From a virus: a stretch of 64,000 bases of DNA. A program made the position numbers and the translations under genes. The stretch spans positions 1-64,000 of the IMG/VR virus record IMGVR_UViG_3300021961_000068. One strand, 5' to 3'. Below the pieces are notes generated by a model, which was not told the origin of the DNA, searched no databases, and saw nothing but the letters and a program-made list of their open reading frames with translations. Positions 1-6,661 of this stretch are shown piece by piece (the stretch's first letter is position 1; each line of letters begins with the position of its first letter).

Positions 1-498
1 CAAGATGTCTACAGGTTGTGGTGAGAGTAGGTCTACATCAAACGGGTTGATGAGTTCGCCTCTCCACCATGATTCGCCTTCAACTCGGTCTAACCAATCA
101 ACAGAATACGCACCGCCGTAACCCATCAAAGTGTTTCCTGCGATGGTGAAACGACACCCACGAGGGATGTATTGACACCACTCGTTAGGGGTGTTGATAG
201 GTGCGTGTTTGCCGAACTTGTCGGTAAGGTCACGAAGTATGTCGTGGTTTTCGTGGTTGCCGTCAATCCACAAAAACTTGATTTGTGCTTTTTCTGCGAG
301 TTGCGCAACACGGTTCACGAACTTTTGTCCACGAGGTAGGTGAACCCAATACCCGAAGTCGCCTACGGAGATGATGTGTGTGCAATCCTGTTCGGATGCA
401 TACTTGATTACCCATTCTGCGTGTTTCGTGTCGCCGTGGATATCACCTGCGAACAAGACTCTTTGGTTTAGTTGTTTAGTGTTGTCTAGTTGTTTCAT
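1..498 (-). CDS. Metallophosphoesterase, 3' end beyond window
   Basis: Reading from ATG at 498 leftward gives 166 uninterrupted codons that run off the window edge. The protein has calcineurin-like phosphoesterase motifs in the usual order: GDIHGD (residues 18-23), VGDFG (45-49) and GNHE (80-83). These supply the metal-binding Asp, His and Asn of the two-metal active site. Phage members of this family dephosphorylate nucleic-acid ends, nucleotides or proteins; the substrate here cannot be told. It is cytosolic, with no signal peptide. A consensus promoter ends 6 bases before the ATG and there is no Shine-Dalgarno sequence, so the mRNA is probably leaderless. The family call is firm and the role is open. 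Confidence 0.9.
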   Translation of the reverse strand, partial: MKQLDNTKQLNQRVLFAGDIHGDTKHAEWVIKYASEQDCTHIISVGDFGYWVHLPRGQKFVNRVAQLAEKAQIKFLWIDGNHENHDILRDLTDKFGKHAPINTPNEWCQYIPRGCRFTIAGNTLMGYGGAYSVDWLDRVEGESWWRGELINPFDVDLLSPQPVDIL

Positions 499-504
499 AC
501 TTCC

Positions 505-533
505 ATTATATAGCGTTACAGTCATATTGTCAA
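505..533 (-). promoter_or_regulatory. Consensus sigma70 promoter, leaderless
   Basis: On the minus strand TTGACA (533-528) is followed by exactly 17 bases and TATAAT (510-505). The hexamer ends six bases before the ATG at 498, so transcription should begin at or next to the start codon. This is the best promoter match in the window. It drives the metallophosphoesterase. Confidence 0.85.
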
Positions 534-597
534 GCCCATAAACGCCCTATTTTGAAGGCTTCCCGTGAAATACCCCCAATTAAGGTAGTGTATTCGT

Positions 598-1014
598 ATG
601 ACCCCCAAAGAACTAGTCGCCCGCATGCCCGAAGACTTCGTAGAACTAATCGGTCGTTTTATCTCCGACCCTGATATCAACACCGAACACCTTGATGTCC
701 AAGAACTGATGCCGTCGCAGCCGTGTGTGGCTTTAATTGCCAACCATTTGGGGCTAGAGAAAGAACCCCTCGGGACTGATGAATTAGATCAAGCAAAAGC
801 ATGGCTAGACGAACAATCCAGTTGGCAAGACAGGTCCGTTGCGGTTCAACAGAAACTCGCAGAAAAAGCCCCCTTCGGAGAAGAACAGGCGATGAAAGGT
901 GAAATCCCTTTATGGATGAACGCAAAATGGGCACCAAAGTTACTATTCCAATGGTCTGACGGTTTGCGTGACGCAGTATTACAAGCAGAAGAATATGTGG
1001 AGGAAGTCCAATGA
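598..1014 (+). CDS. Conserved-type hypothetical protein, 138 aa
   Basis: I do not recognise this acidic, helical protein. Residues 85-120 are rich in Trp (PLWMNAKWAP, QWSDGLRD). It opens a three-gene plus-strand operon, followed with ATGA-type overlap by a small DNA-binding-like protein and then an HNH nuclease. No Shine-Dalgarno sequence precedes the ATG. A -10-like TAGTGT (586-591) sits six bases upstream, as at other apparently leaderless starts in this window. Lack of a signal peptide or membrane segment suggests a cytosolic role. The tight overlap with the next gene supports a real coding sequence. Confidence 0.7.
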   Translation: MTPKELVARMPEDFVELIGRFISDPDINTEHLDVQELMPSQPCVALIANHLGLEKEPLGTDELDQAKAWLDEQSSWQDRSVAVQQKLAEKAPFGEEQAMKGEIPLWMNAKWAPKLLFQWSDGLRDAVLQAEEYVEEVQ

Positions 1015-1400
1015 ACGAAGAAACCACACCCGCAGAAGACAACCTTGAATCCGCGATGGACAAAGTCGCCGAAACGTTAGAACCAACCCGGTCACGATTG
1101 GTCGGCAAAAAGAAGAAAGACAAAGACGGGACTGAACTTTCTTCCACAGCACAAGAACAGGTCCTGTTCCGTGCAACAACTGAAGACAAACAGAAGTGGG
1201 AAGAGTGCGCCAAACATTTAGGTGTTTCCATGGCAGAGTTCCTTCGTGTTGCGGCTAACGAAAAGGTTGAAAGAAGCACTGTCGTATGTGAACACCCACA
1301 AGAGTTCCGTAAAACATACCCGTGGAGAGAAGATTGCTTGAAGTGCGGGAAAGTTCTGTGGATTAAGAACGACAACACTAACTTTGGGAATCGTCGCTAG
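1011..1400 (+). CDS. Small protein with RHH-like segment and Cys motif
   Basis: The 129-aa protein has a charged N-terminus with a KKKKDKD stretch. A middle segment (about 52-85) resembles a ribbon-helix-helix or Arc-type fold: VLFRATTEDKQKWEECAKHL followed by a helix ending ANEKVE. The C-terminal part has CEHPQEF...CLKCG, possibly binding one metal ion. A GGAGG ribosome-binding site lies before the ATG, which overlaps the previous stop codon (ATGA), so translation is coupled. A DNA-binding role is inferred from fold resemblance only. The next gene starts directly after its stop codon. Confidence 0.65.
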   Translation: MNEETTPAEDNLESAMDKVAETLEPTRSRLVGKKKKDKDGTELSSTAQEQVLFRATTEDKQKWEECAKHLGVSMAEFLRVAANEKVERSTVVCEHPQEFRKTYPWREDCLKCGKVLWIKNDNTNFGNRR

Positions 1401-1754
1401 TTGAAGTCCCGCAAACCGCTTAAACGGTCTCCACTGAAACGATCAACAAAACCAATTAAGCAGAAGTCCGCCAAAAGGGAAGTCGCCGATGTGGAAAGGC
1501 GCATCTTTGTTGCGATGATGCTCAACAAACACCCGTATTGTGTTGCGTGTCCTGTGTTCGCTGAACATGACGGCTTGGTTGCGTATGTGCGTCGTCCTTC
1601 GCGGGACATTCATGAACTTGTGCGTCGTTCTCAGGGTGGTTCTGTGGTGGATGAGGGCAACTGTATTGCTGTGTGTCGTCCGTGTCACACACGGATAGGT
1701 AACTACCCTCAACTAGCGTTTGACTTGGGGTTGGCTAAACGGTCATGGGAATAA
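1401..1754 (+). CDS. HNH endonuclease
   Basis: The 117-aa protein carries a compact HNH nuclease signature: CVACPVF, then DIHELVRRSQGG (the first His region), DEGNCIAVCRPCHTRI with the Asn and final His, and a Cys pair for structural zinc. The N-terminus is very basic (KSRKPLKRSPLKRSTKPIKQK), suited to DNA contact. It starts with TTG directly after the previous stop codon. Phage HNH proteins of this size are often terminase-associated nickases or free-standing nucleases. Neither terminase gene is nearby, so the specific role is unknown. Confidence 0.8.
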   Translation: MKSRKPLKRSPLKRSTKPIKQKSAKREVADVERRIFVAMMLNKHPYCVACPVFAEHDGLVAYVRRPSRDIHELVRRSQGGSVVDEGNCIAVCRPCHTRIGNYPQLAFDLGLAKRSWE

Positions 1755-1766
1755 CACCCGTAGGGC

Positions 1767-1812
1767 TGTGGATAACCCTGTGGAAAAATAATTAAAAAAA
1801 TAACTTAAAAAT
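1767..1812. other. Two DnaA-box-like sites beside AT-rich DNA
   Basis: TGTGGATAA (1767-1775) is the exact complement of the canonical DnaA box TTATCCACA. A second near match, TGTGGAAAA, follows at 1779-1787. A stretch almost without G or C (1784-1812) comes next and could melt easily. The group sits just upstream of a promoter. The arrangement resembles a small replication origin or a DnaA-controlled promoter. Confidence 0.5.
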
Positions 1813-1814
1813 AG

Positions 1815-1843
1815 TTGCTTTTTTAATTCGGGGTGGCTATGCT
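1815..1843 (+). promoter_or_regulatory. Promoter TTGCTT-N17-TATGCT
   Basis: TTGCTT (1815-1820) and TATGCT (1838-1843) are separated by 17 bases. They lie 48 bases before the ATG at 1891, which has an AAGGAG ribosome-binding site. The same -35 hexamer is used by the promoter near 7.8 kb. Confidence 0.55.
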
Positions 1844-1890
1844 TGTATATGTAAGGAAATAAACCAACTAGACAACAAGGAGAAACAAAA

Positions 1891-2142
1891 ATGAGCACAT
1901 CAACCAAAAGCCAAGGAATATGGCACAACGAGAATTTCGTTGAAGCGTCAGTAGAAATTGAAAAACTGTTCGCACAAGCAAAGCAAGTAGTCCGCAGTCT
2001 TGAAAAACTTGAAGAAGACGGCGATCTTGCGATGACATCACAAGACCTCCAAAACAAAGTTCAATTCATGATTGAATTTGCGCAAGGCATCTCGGGATTC
2101 AGCAAAATCAAACTTGTTGAAGACCTGAAAGATGTTCTCTAA
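1891..2142 (+). CDS. Small helical hypothetical protein, 83 aa
   Basis: I do not recognise this family. The protein is predicted almost wholly helical, with an amphipathic central helix (residues 16-45, VEASVEIEKLFAQAKQVVRS) and no Cys, signal peptide or membrane segment. A clear AAGGAG lies eight bases before the ATG, and a TTGCTT/TATGCT promoter with DnaA-like boxes lies upstream. It is followed by a perfect 11-bp hairpin. The strong translation signals suggest an abundant early protein, possibly one that binds a host factor. Confidence 0.75.
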   Translation: MSTSTKSQGIWHNENFVEASVEIEKLFAQAKQVVRSLEKLEEDGDLAMTSQDLQNKVQFMIEFAQGISGFSKIKLVEDLKDVL

Positions 2143-2153
2143 AACAAAAATGT

Positions 2154-2179
2154 TAAGGGGAGGGGAAACCCTCCCCTTA
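2154..2179. terminator. Perfect 11-bp hairpin with GAAA loop
   Basis: TAAGGGGAGGG pairs exactly with CCCTCCCCTTA across a GAAA tetraloop. It follows the stop of the 83-aa gene by 11 bases. The downstream side on the plus strand is A-rich rather than T-rich, while on the minus strand it is followed by a T-run. It may be a terminator, an mRNA-stabilising hairpin or an attenuator for the next gene. Confidence 0.55.
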
Positions 2180-2203
2180 CAAAAACTAGAGAAAAAAATA
2201 AGC

Positions 2204-2455
2204 ATGAACTATAAATACATACTGTTTTACACCAAATTAAATGACTACTATTTCATAGACAAAAACGATGTCAAACACATTCTGTTATCGGAAGACATCA
2301 TTGTTGCAGACATCTCCCATTGGAACAAAAACGATGCAACTAGGTTCGCATCATTAGGGCACGACCAAAGAATTAAAGAACTTGGAACACTTGAATCATT
2401 TAATGAAATAAAAAGAAACAAAGAAGGATTCTATTTAGACGAACTCAAGTATTAA
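2204..2455 (+). CDS. Hypothetical protein, 83 aa
   Basis: I do not recognise this protein. It is rich in Tyr, Lys, Asn and Asp (MNYKYILFYTKLNDYYFIDK), suggesting a small alpha/beta domain. The ATG at 2204 is preferred: an upstream in-frame start at 2132 would overlap the previous gene and the hairpin. No good ribosome-binding site is visible. It may depend on read-through past the 2154-2179 hairpin. It is the last plus gene before a minus-strand operon. Confidence 0.6.
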   Translation: MNYKYILFYTKLNDYYFIDKNDVKHILLSEDIIVADISHWNKNDATRFASLGHDQRIKELGTLESFNEIKRNKEGFYLDELKY

Positions 2456-2492
2456 CAAAACACGAACCACACCACCCACAACACCCGTAACA

Positions 2493-2591
2493 CTATTTTC
2501 GTTTGCGACCGTGTCTGCGTTCGTGTTGAACACTTATGCGATACAGCCATATGCCTGCTACTAGTAGCACGAAACCCACCACAACACTCAT
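2493..2591 (-). CDS. 32-aa single-pass membrane peptide
   Basis: The product begins with a hydrophobic run (VVVGFVLLVAGIWL, residues 3-16) followed by a strongly basic tail (HERRHGRKRK). This is the layout of a small inner-membrane protein with its C-terminus in the cytosol. Its ATG overlaps the stop of the upstream gene as ATGA, which supports coupled translation and makes chance unlikely. The function is unknown; comparable phage peptides act as lysis or superinfection factors. It ends the operon that starts at 3285. Confidence 0.6.
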   Translation of the reverse strand: MSVVVGFVLLVAGIWLYRISVQHERRHGRKRK

Positions 2592-3124
2592 ACAGTTTTA
2601 TTCCTCTTACAGAAGTCAATGAACTTAGACATTACGAAATCAACGAACTCTGATTTCACTATCGCCTCATCGTGTTCTTTGACGACAGTGAACTCGGGTA
2701 AACCTTTATCGTTGTAAACATAAGTTACACACTTGCCTGCACTCTCCCCGTGATACCCGTAGGTCGCTACAGTCAATGCCTCAGAAACAGGTGCATTGGG
2801 GTTGTGTTTGTATTCGCGTTCTAGATCACCTCTCTGATAATCACCAATACGGTCTGCGGGTTTAAGACGAACATAACTATCTACAACAATGCTGACAGTA
2901 TCAAACTCTGTTAAACCATCATTGAATGCGTCGCTCAAAACATCAGGCAACGACTCAAAAGGATGACCGTCCACACCACTCTGACGACACTCAAACACAT
3001 CGCCCCTCTGAAAGACAACGAAAGACTGCATATCACTAATACCATTATCTTCCTGACATACCTCAGTCTTACGAAGTTGCGCTATCTTCGCAACCTTCTC
3101 TACCTCTAACGCTATGTCAATCAT
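2588..3124 (-). CDS. Hypothetical protein, 178 aa
   Basis: I do not recognise this protein. It is acidic and looks globular, with a likely beta-rich middle (FVVFQRGDVFECRQ, SIVVDSYVRL) and helical ends. Its ATG overlaps the stop of the preceding 54-aa gene (ATGA) and its own stop overlaps the ATG of the membrane peptide, so three genes form one tightly coupled minus-strand unit. There is no signal peptide. One could suspect a host-takeover protein, but nothing in the sequence proves it. Confidence 0.7.
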   Translation of the reverse strand: MIDIALEVEKVAKIAQLRKTEVCQEDNGISDMQSFVVFQRGDVFECRQSGVDGHPFESLPDVLSDAFNDGLTEFDTVSIVVDSYVRLKPADRIGDYQRGDLEREYKHNPNAPVSEALTVATYGYHGESAGKCVTYVYNDKGLPEFTVVKEHDEAIVKSEFVDFVMSKFIDFCKRNKTV

Positions 3125-3285
3125 CTCTTCACCCGTGCGCCCTTTTTGTCAATCAACAAACATTCCCTATACGCCTCTGCCCTAGTGTCATGCGATGACA
3201 CAGGTGAATTGTTATTCAGTGTGTCAATCACTAACCACTTAGTAGACGGATATCTATCAGGTGATATGTCGTATCTGTAGTTCAT
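3121..3285 (-). CDS. Hypothetical protein, 54 aa
   Basis: This small protein (MNYRYDISPDRYPS...KGARVKR) starts at ATG 3285 behind a good AGGAG ribosome-binding site and ends in an ATGA overlap with the next gene. A consensus-like promoter lies upstream at 3328-3356, giving a leader of about 35 bases. It is therefore the first gene of the operon. The sequence is polar, with one Cys and a basic C-terminus. I recognise no family. Confidence 0.65.
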   Translation of the reverse strand: MNYRYDISPDRYPSTKWLVIDTLNNNSPVSSHDTRAEAYRECLLIDKKGARVKR

Positions 3286-3327
3286 TGTGCTCCTATGTCT
3301 AGTAATGCGTCTGTAGTCATGTGTCTA

Positions 3328-3356
3328 ACTATATAACAGTAGCGAGTATATGTCAA
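3328..3356 (-). promoter_or_regulatory. Promoter TTGACA-N17-TATAGT
   Basis: On the minus strand TTGACA (3356-3351) and TATAGT (3333-3328) are 17 bases apart. It drives the three-gene operon starting at 3285. It sits directly behind the stop codon of the 57-aa membrane protein. Confidence 0.75.
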
Positions 3357-3359
3357 GTA

Positions 3360-3533
3360 TCATCTGAAATGTTTCTGCAAGGCACTAGCAATCCAATAAA
3401 CAAACAAAATAACAAAACAAATCACAAAAGAAGCAACAACACCAGCGAAATGCGTAACAAACACAAACCACAACAACTGACAAAACCAATAAACCGCAAC
3501 CATCACAAACAACAAGGGCACAAAAAAACGCAT
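3360..3533 (-). CDS. 57-aa membrane protein with two hydrophobic segments
   Basis: Translation from ATG 3533 gives a very hydrophobic protein: a first segment at about residues 3-28 (VPLLFVMVAVYWF) and a second at about 31-50 (VVASFVICFVILFVYW), ending with a basic tail (LQKHFR). The strong A/C bias of the plus strand here is simply the complement of Phe/Val/Leu codons. Two membrane helices in under 60 residues is the form of a small holin or accessory lysis protein, but no lysin is nearby. No clear ribosome-binding site is seen, so expression is uncertain. Confidence 0.5.
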   Translation of the reverse strand: MRFFVPLLFVMVAVYWFCQLLWFVFVTHFAGVVASFVICFVILFVYWIASALQKHFR

Positions 3534-3645
3534 CACAAGAAGACCACAACTGATTTCATAAACGGGGCTGTGAACCTTTTTGCTCTTGGTCTATAGCGTG
3601 GGCGGTGGTGCGACAAATTTTTTGGTTGTAGTTCTTTTTTTAGGT

Positions 3646-4083
3646 TTATCTGACGGGGGTGTGTTGAGTTGTTTTTGGAGTTGTTGGTTTTCTTTTTGTA
3701 GTTGGGTTATTTCTTTTTGTAGTTTTTTGTTTTGTTGGTCTATTGAGGTTTTGGGTTTTGGGGTTGTCATTGGTTGTGCTTTCTTGTTGGTGGATCATGT
3801 TGATGCAGGTGAGGTAGCCGATGGTGTCTAGGAGTGTGTCGTAATGGAGTTGTCCTTGGTCTAGGTTTGTTTTTAGTCTTGCGAGTTTGACTGAGACCAT
3901 GAATAGTAGTGCTTCTGTGAGGGTGAGTTGTTTCCCCGTGAGAGTCTGATAGATGTTTACGACTTTGGTGTAGTCGTCTTTTGGGTGTCCGTAGGTGTTT
4001 TGTCTGTCTTGGTTGACTATTTGGTAGGCGTGCTGGAGGATTTCGGTTCCGGGTGTGGGTTTATTTTTTGGTGTGGTTGTCAT
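3646..4083 (-). CDS. DUF6378-like phage protein
   Basis: The first 100 of 145 residues match a family common in actinobacteriophages (catalogued, to my knowledge, as DUF6378): EILQHAYQIVNQDRQNTYGHP, then DDYTKV, then LFMVSVKLARLKTN and a helix with DTIGYL. It resembles all-alpha nucleotide pyrophosphohydrolases, although catalysis is unproved. The C-terminal 45 residues are low-complexity Thr/Lys/Asn/Pro. Codons are A/C-rich with little G. The start has no Shine-Dalgarno sequence; an AAACTAAAAC leader shared with other genes nearby precedes the ATG. Confidence 0.75.
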   Translation of the reverse strand: MTTTPKNKPTPGTEILQHAYQIVNQDRQNTYGHPKDDYTKVVNIYQTLTGKQLTLTEALLFMVSVKLARLKTNLDQGQLHYDTLLDTIGYLTCINMIHQQESTTNDNPKTQNLNRPTKQKTTKRNNPTTKRKPTTPKTTQHTPVR

Positions 4084-4094
4084 GTCGTTTTAGT

Positions 4095-4634
4095 TTATCT
4101 AAGCGGGGACTGTTGGGGTGTTTTTAAAATTTTTGCGCGGCGTTTATAGTTTTTTTGGTAGTTGCGGTCGTATTCTAATATTTTTTGTCGTTTTTCGGGG
4201 TTGTTTCTGTTGTTTTTTTTGAGGATGTTTCGGCATGTTCTACAGTTTTGGTATTGTGTGCCGTCGGGTTCAGTTCTGATGAAGGTAGTTTTGGGTGTGA
4301 ATTTGTGTCCTTTTCGGCAGTGTGTTTGTCGGCGCATGTTTTTGCCGTGCCTGTTTTTTTTGATCATGTCGCGATTGTTGTCGGTGTGTGTCCCCAACCA
4401 TAGGTGGTCGGGGTTGACGCATCGTGGTGTGTCGCAGGTGTGGCAGACGATGAGTTTGTCGGGTATTTCGCCTTTGTGTAGTAGGTAACTGAGTCTGTGG
4501 GCGGTGGTATTTTTTCCGTTGTATGACATGGCGCCGTAGCCTTTAGAGTTTTTTGCTCCTGTCCATAGCCAACATGTGTTGGTTTTGTTTGTTTTTTGGT
4601 TGAAGCGTTCTATGTAGGTCATGTGTTTTGCCAT
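4095..4634 (-). CDS. HNH homing endonuclease
   Basis: The protein has a typical homing HNH layout: [14 protein letters not shown] at about residue 21, [38 protein letters not shown] (the HNH core with zinc cysteines) and a C-terminal CRKGH...NCRTCR zinc-binding tail. It cuts a recognition site to spread its own gene. A second copy of this architecture lies at 6192-6659. Both genes end at or just before the same repeated 20-odd-base element. It sits two bases after the 71-aa gene. Confidence 0.85.
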   Translation of the reverse strand: MAKHMTYIERFNQKTNKTNTCWLWTGAKNSKGYGAMSYNGKNTTAHRLSYLLHKGEIPDKLIVCHTCDTPRCVNPDHLWLGTHTDNNRDMIKKNRHGKNMRRQTHCRKGHKFTPKTTFIRTEPDGTQYQNCRTCRNILKKNNRNNPEKRQKILEYDRNYQKNYKRRAKILKTPQQSPLR

Positions 4635-4635
4635 T

Positions 4636-4851
4636 TTAGTTTTGTTCCTCGTAGAGTCGTTCTAATGTGATTCGGTTTTCCAGCATTGTCCAATGAAATG
4701 CGTCCATAAAGATGTCGCGTTTTATTTTGTTGCTGAGGACGCGAGTTGGGAATAGTCTTTCGGCTCGTTGACGCGCTTTTTCGGTTTCTGACGCAAGATG
4801 GACAATCCACCAGTCGTTGAATTTATTGAGGGCTTGCTTTGTGGTCTGCAT
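4636..4851 (-). CDS. Hypothetical protein, 71 aa
   Basis: The ATG at 4851 overlaps the stop of the secreted-protein gene by one base (TAATG), and its own stop lies two bases before the HNH gene, so it is part of one operon. The protein is helical and charged ([22 protein letters not shown]). I do not recognise it. A TTG start 15 bases upstream is also possible, but the TAATG junction favours the ATG. Confidence 0.65.
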   Translation of the reverse strand: MQTTKQALNKFNDWWIVHLASETEKARQRAERLFPTRVLSNKIKRDIFMDAFHWTMLENRITLERLYEEQN

Positions 4852-5600
4852 TAGTTGTTGCTCCAATTCATTTGTGAACCTGGAAGCGTTCTCAGCCCAA
4901 AGTCCTTTGTGGCGATTCCGTTGGAATTTGACACGGTTGCTCTAGCGTAAAAACTTCCAGTTATTCTGTTTACTTTATTCCAAGACGCAAATGGGCTTTT
5001 ACCTGGCGCCGAAATATCAAAGCCCATAGAACACCATCTTAAATCACAGTTCCAACTGGAGTCAAAGTATGGGCTGGCGGTGAACGAATACACAACTTGT
5101 GTGTATGCCGAATCTAACGCTATTTGGAGGGTGTATGTGGTTGTTGTGTTGGTGCTTGTTTTTAGGTAGTAACCCACAAGACTGCCGTAGACAGAATACC
5201 CACCGTAGTCATCCCACCTGTCTTGGATTTCCGGTTGTATTGAATTTGATGCACGAGTTAGGCAGGTAAGGTTTTTGCCAAAGTTGCAGTCGTAGTATCT
5301 CCACAGCAGTAGGTTGCCGACTCTTTGGCACTGGTAGTTCCAGCCATCTTTGCCAAGAATTAAGGTTAAGTATTGACTTGTTCCGCAACGGTATTCACCT
5401 GGTGCAGGGTGGCTAGGCGTAGGCAGAATAACTGATGGCACCTCATCACTGAGTTCGTCTAATGGATCCGAAAGTGCTTGAACAGTTATGCCATTCTCTG
5501 TTTGTGAGCCCTGTTCTGCCGGTGGGTTTGCGAGCGCAGAGCCTGCCGTGAGCGTGGAGAGGATCAGTGTCAGAACAATGCTTGCTGAAATTTTTTTCAT
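4851..5600 (-). CDS. Secreted protein with N-terminal signal peptide
   Basis: The 249-aa protein starts with a textbook Sec signal: MKKIS, hydrophobic core ASIVLTLILSTL, and cleavage site SALA|NP near residue 24. The mature part is Thr/Ser/Tyr-rich and beta-like, with Cys in pairs (RCGTSQY...YQC, DCNFGKNLTC, NCDLRWC) that could form disulfides outside the membrane. I recognise no family. Base composition is balanced, unlike the strongly skewed neighbours, which suggests a recently gained cargo gene. An infected cell would export this protein, as a surface modifier or an inhibitor; the role is unknown. Confidence 0.75.
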   Translation of the reverse strand: MKKISASIVLTLILSTLTAGSALANPPAEQGSQTENGITVQALSDPLDELSDEVPSVILPTPSHPAPGEYRCGTSQYLTLILGKDGWNYQCQRVGNLLLWRYYDCNFGKNLTCLTRASNSIQPEIQDRWDDYGGYSVYGSLVGYYLKTSTNTTTTYTLQIALDSAYTQVVYSFTASPYFDSSWNCDLRWCSMGFDISAPGKSPFASWNKVNRITGSFYARATVSNSNGIATKDFGLRTLPGSQMNWSNN

Positions 5601-5631
5601 AGTTTAGTAATTCTTTCTATTTAGTTATGGT

Positions 5632-6165
5632 TTATAGGTGTGTTAGTTGGTTTTCGTTTAGGGTGAGTCTTGGTCCGTAACCGTAGTCGGTTTTTTGGGC
5701 GTTTGCAAAAAAGTTTTCGCGTGTTGTTCCGCCGATTATTTGGAATTGGGTGTTTGTGCCGATGTTTTCCCATTGGGTTTTGGGTTGGTTGCACCATACG
5801 ACGATGCATTGTTCTGTGTCGGGTTTCCATAGCCCGTATTTGCAGTGTTCAGGGTCGTTGATGATGAGACTTTTTTGGCTTGATGTTTTTATTTCGGTTG
5901 TTTTGTTGTTTATGGTGGTGTCAAAGCCGTGGTCTGCGCCTATGTAGATGTCCCAATCTATTTGTGTGTTGTAGTAGCGGGAGACGATTACTTCTCCTGC
6001 TTTGCCGAGCATGATGATGCCTTTTTCTGTGGCTGTGGGCGTGTATTTGCGGTCGGTGACTTGGTGTTGGTCTTTGTTTTGTTTACAGTTTTGTGTGAAT
6101 TGGCGCAGTTGTATTACTTCTTTGGCGGTGAGGTGCATCAACGGATATTTTGTAGCGGTTTCCAT
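5632..6165 (-). CDS. PD-(D/E)XK-type nuclease-like protein
   Basis: The 177-aa protein shows a likely nuclease core at about residues 53-95: KAGEVIVSRYY (helix with Glu), then FDTTINNKTTEIKTS with the spaced Asp and E-x-K of PD-(D/E)XK enzymes. Such cores occur in restriction enzymes and in phage nucleases that degrade host or rival DNA. Tyr and Trp are frequent at the C-terminus. Codons are A/C-rich. No Shine-Dalgarno sequence is present; the AAACTAAAAC leader precedes the ATG. Catalytic activity is inferred from motif spacing only. Confidence 0.6.
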   Translation of the reverse strand: METATKYPLMHLTAKEVIQLRQFTQNCKQNKDQHQVTDRKYTPTATEKGIIMLGKAGEVIVSRYYNTQIDWDIYIGADHGFDTTINNKTTEIKTSSQKSLIINDPEHCKYGLWKPDTEQCIVVWCNQPKTQWENIGTNTQFQIIGGTTRENFFANAQKTDYGYGPRLTLNENQLTHL

Positions 6166-6191
6166 GTTGTTTTAGTTTATCTAGCGGGGGG

Positions 6192-6659
6192 CTATTTACG
6201 ATATTTTTTCTTCCATTGCTTGATACATGTTCGGCAATGTCTTGCGGGTAGTCCTGTTCTTCTGCTTAGACGCCAAATTGTGTTTGATTCATCAAATGGG
6301 TGCCCTTGTACGCAATGTGTTTTTCTGCTTTGTTTGTTGTTGCCGTGTAGAACGGAGTATCTCATGTTGTGTGAGTGTGTCCCTATTTCTAGGTGGCTTG
6401 GTTTGACACATAGCGGGTTGTTGCATTTGTGGCAGACTTGAAGCCCTTTAGGGATTTTTGTTCCGTTCGTTTTTTCCCAACTGTATCTGTGGGTTGAAAC
6501 ATTTTTTGCTTTTCTGTTATTGGTGACTTTGAACATTCCGTAGCCTTTGGTTGAGTATCCTGTCCATTCCCAACAGTCTGGAAATTTTGGGTTTCGTCCG
6601 TTTTTGTCTACTTTTTCCCAAAAGCGTTCTTGTTCTGAGATTGGTTTTCTGCCGACCAT
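6192..6659 (-). CDS. HNH homing endonuclease (second copy)
   Basis: The 155-aa protein repeats the architecture of the 4095-4634 gene: CWEWTGYSTKGYG, STHRYSWEKTNG, CHKCNNPLCVKPSHLEIGTHSHN and a C-terminal HCVQGH...HCRTC zinc tail, so the two are diverged homologues. The start ATG overlaps an NcoI-like CCATGG context with AAACTAG just upstream and no Shine-Dalgarno sequence. It ends 11 bases before the same repeated element that ends the other HNH gene. It is probably a selfish insertion in this accessory operon. Confidence 0.85.
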   Translation of the reverse strand: MVGRKPISEQERFWEKVDKNGRNPKFPDCWEWTGYSTKGYGMFKVTNNRKAKNVSTHRYSWEKTNGTKIPKGLQVCHKCNNPLCVKPSHLEIGTHSHNMRYSVLHGNNKQSRKTHCVQGHPFDESNTIWRLSRRTGLPARHCRTCIKQWKKKYRK

Positions 6660-6661
6660 GG

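Noticed and set aside
677-1378. 233-codon minus-strand frame opposite the first plus operon
   Set aside because: The plus genes have overlaps, ribosome-binding sites and protein-like composition; the minus product has none.
3535-3561. 8-residue minus-strand leader peptide ending in TGATG at the membrane-protein start
   Set aside because: Too short to support and no ribosome-binding site.
3321-3596. 91-codon plus-strand frame rich in Asn/Lys/His
   Set aside because: It is the complement of a hydrophobic minus-strand membrane protein and of a promoter; no ribosome-binding site.
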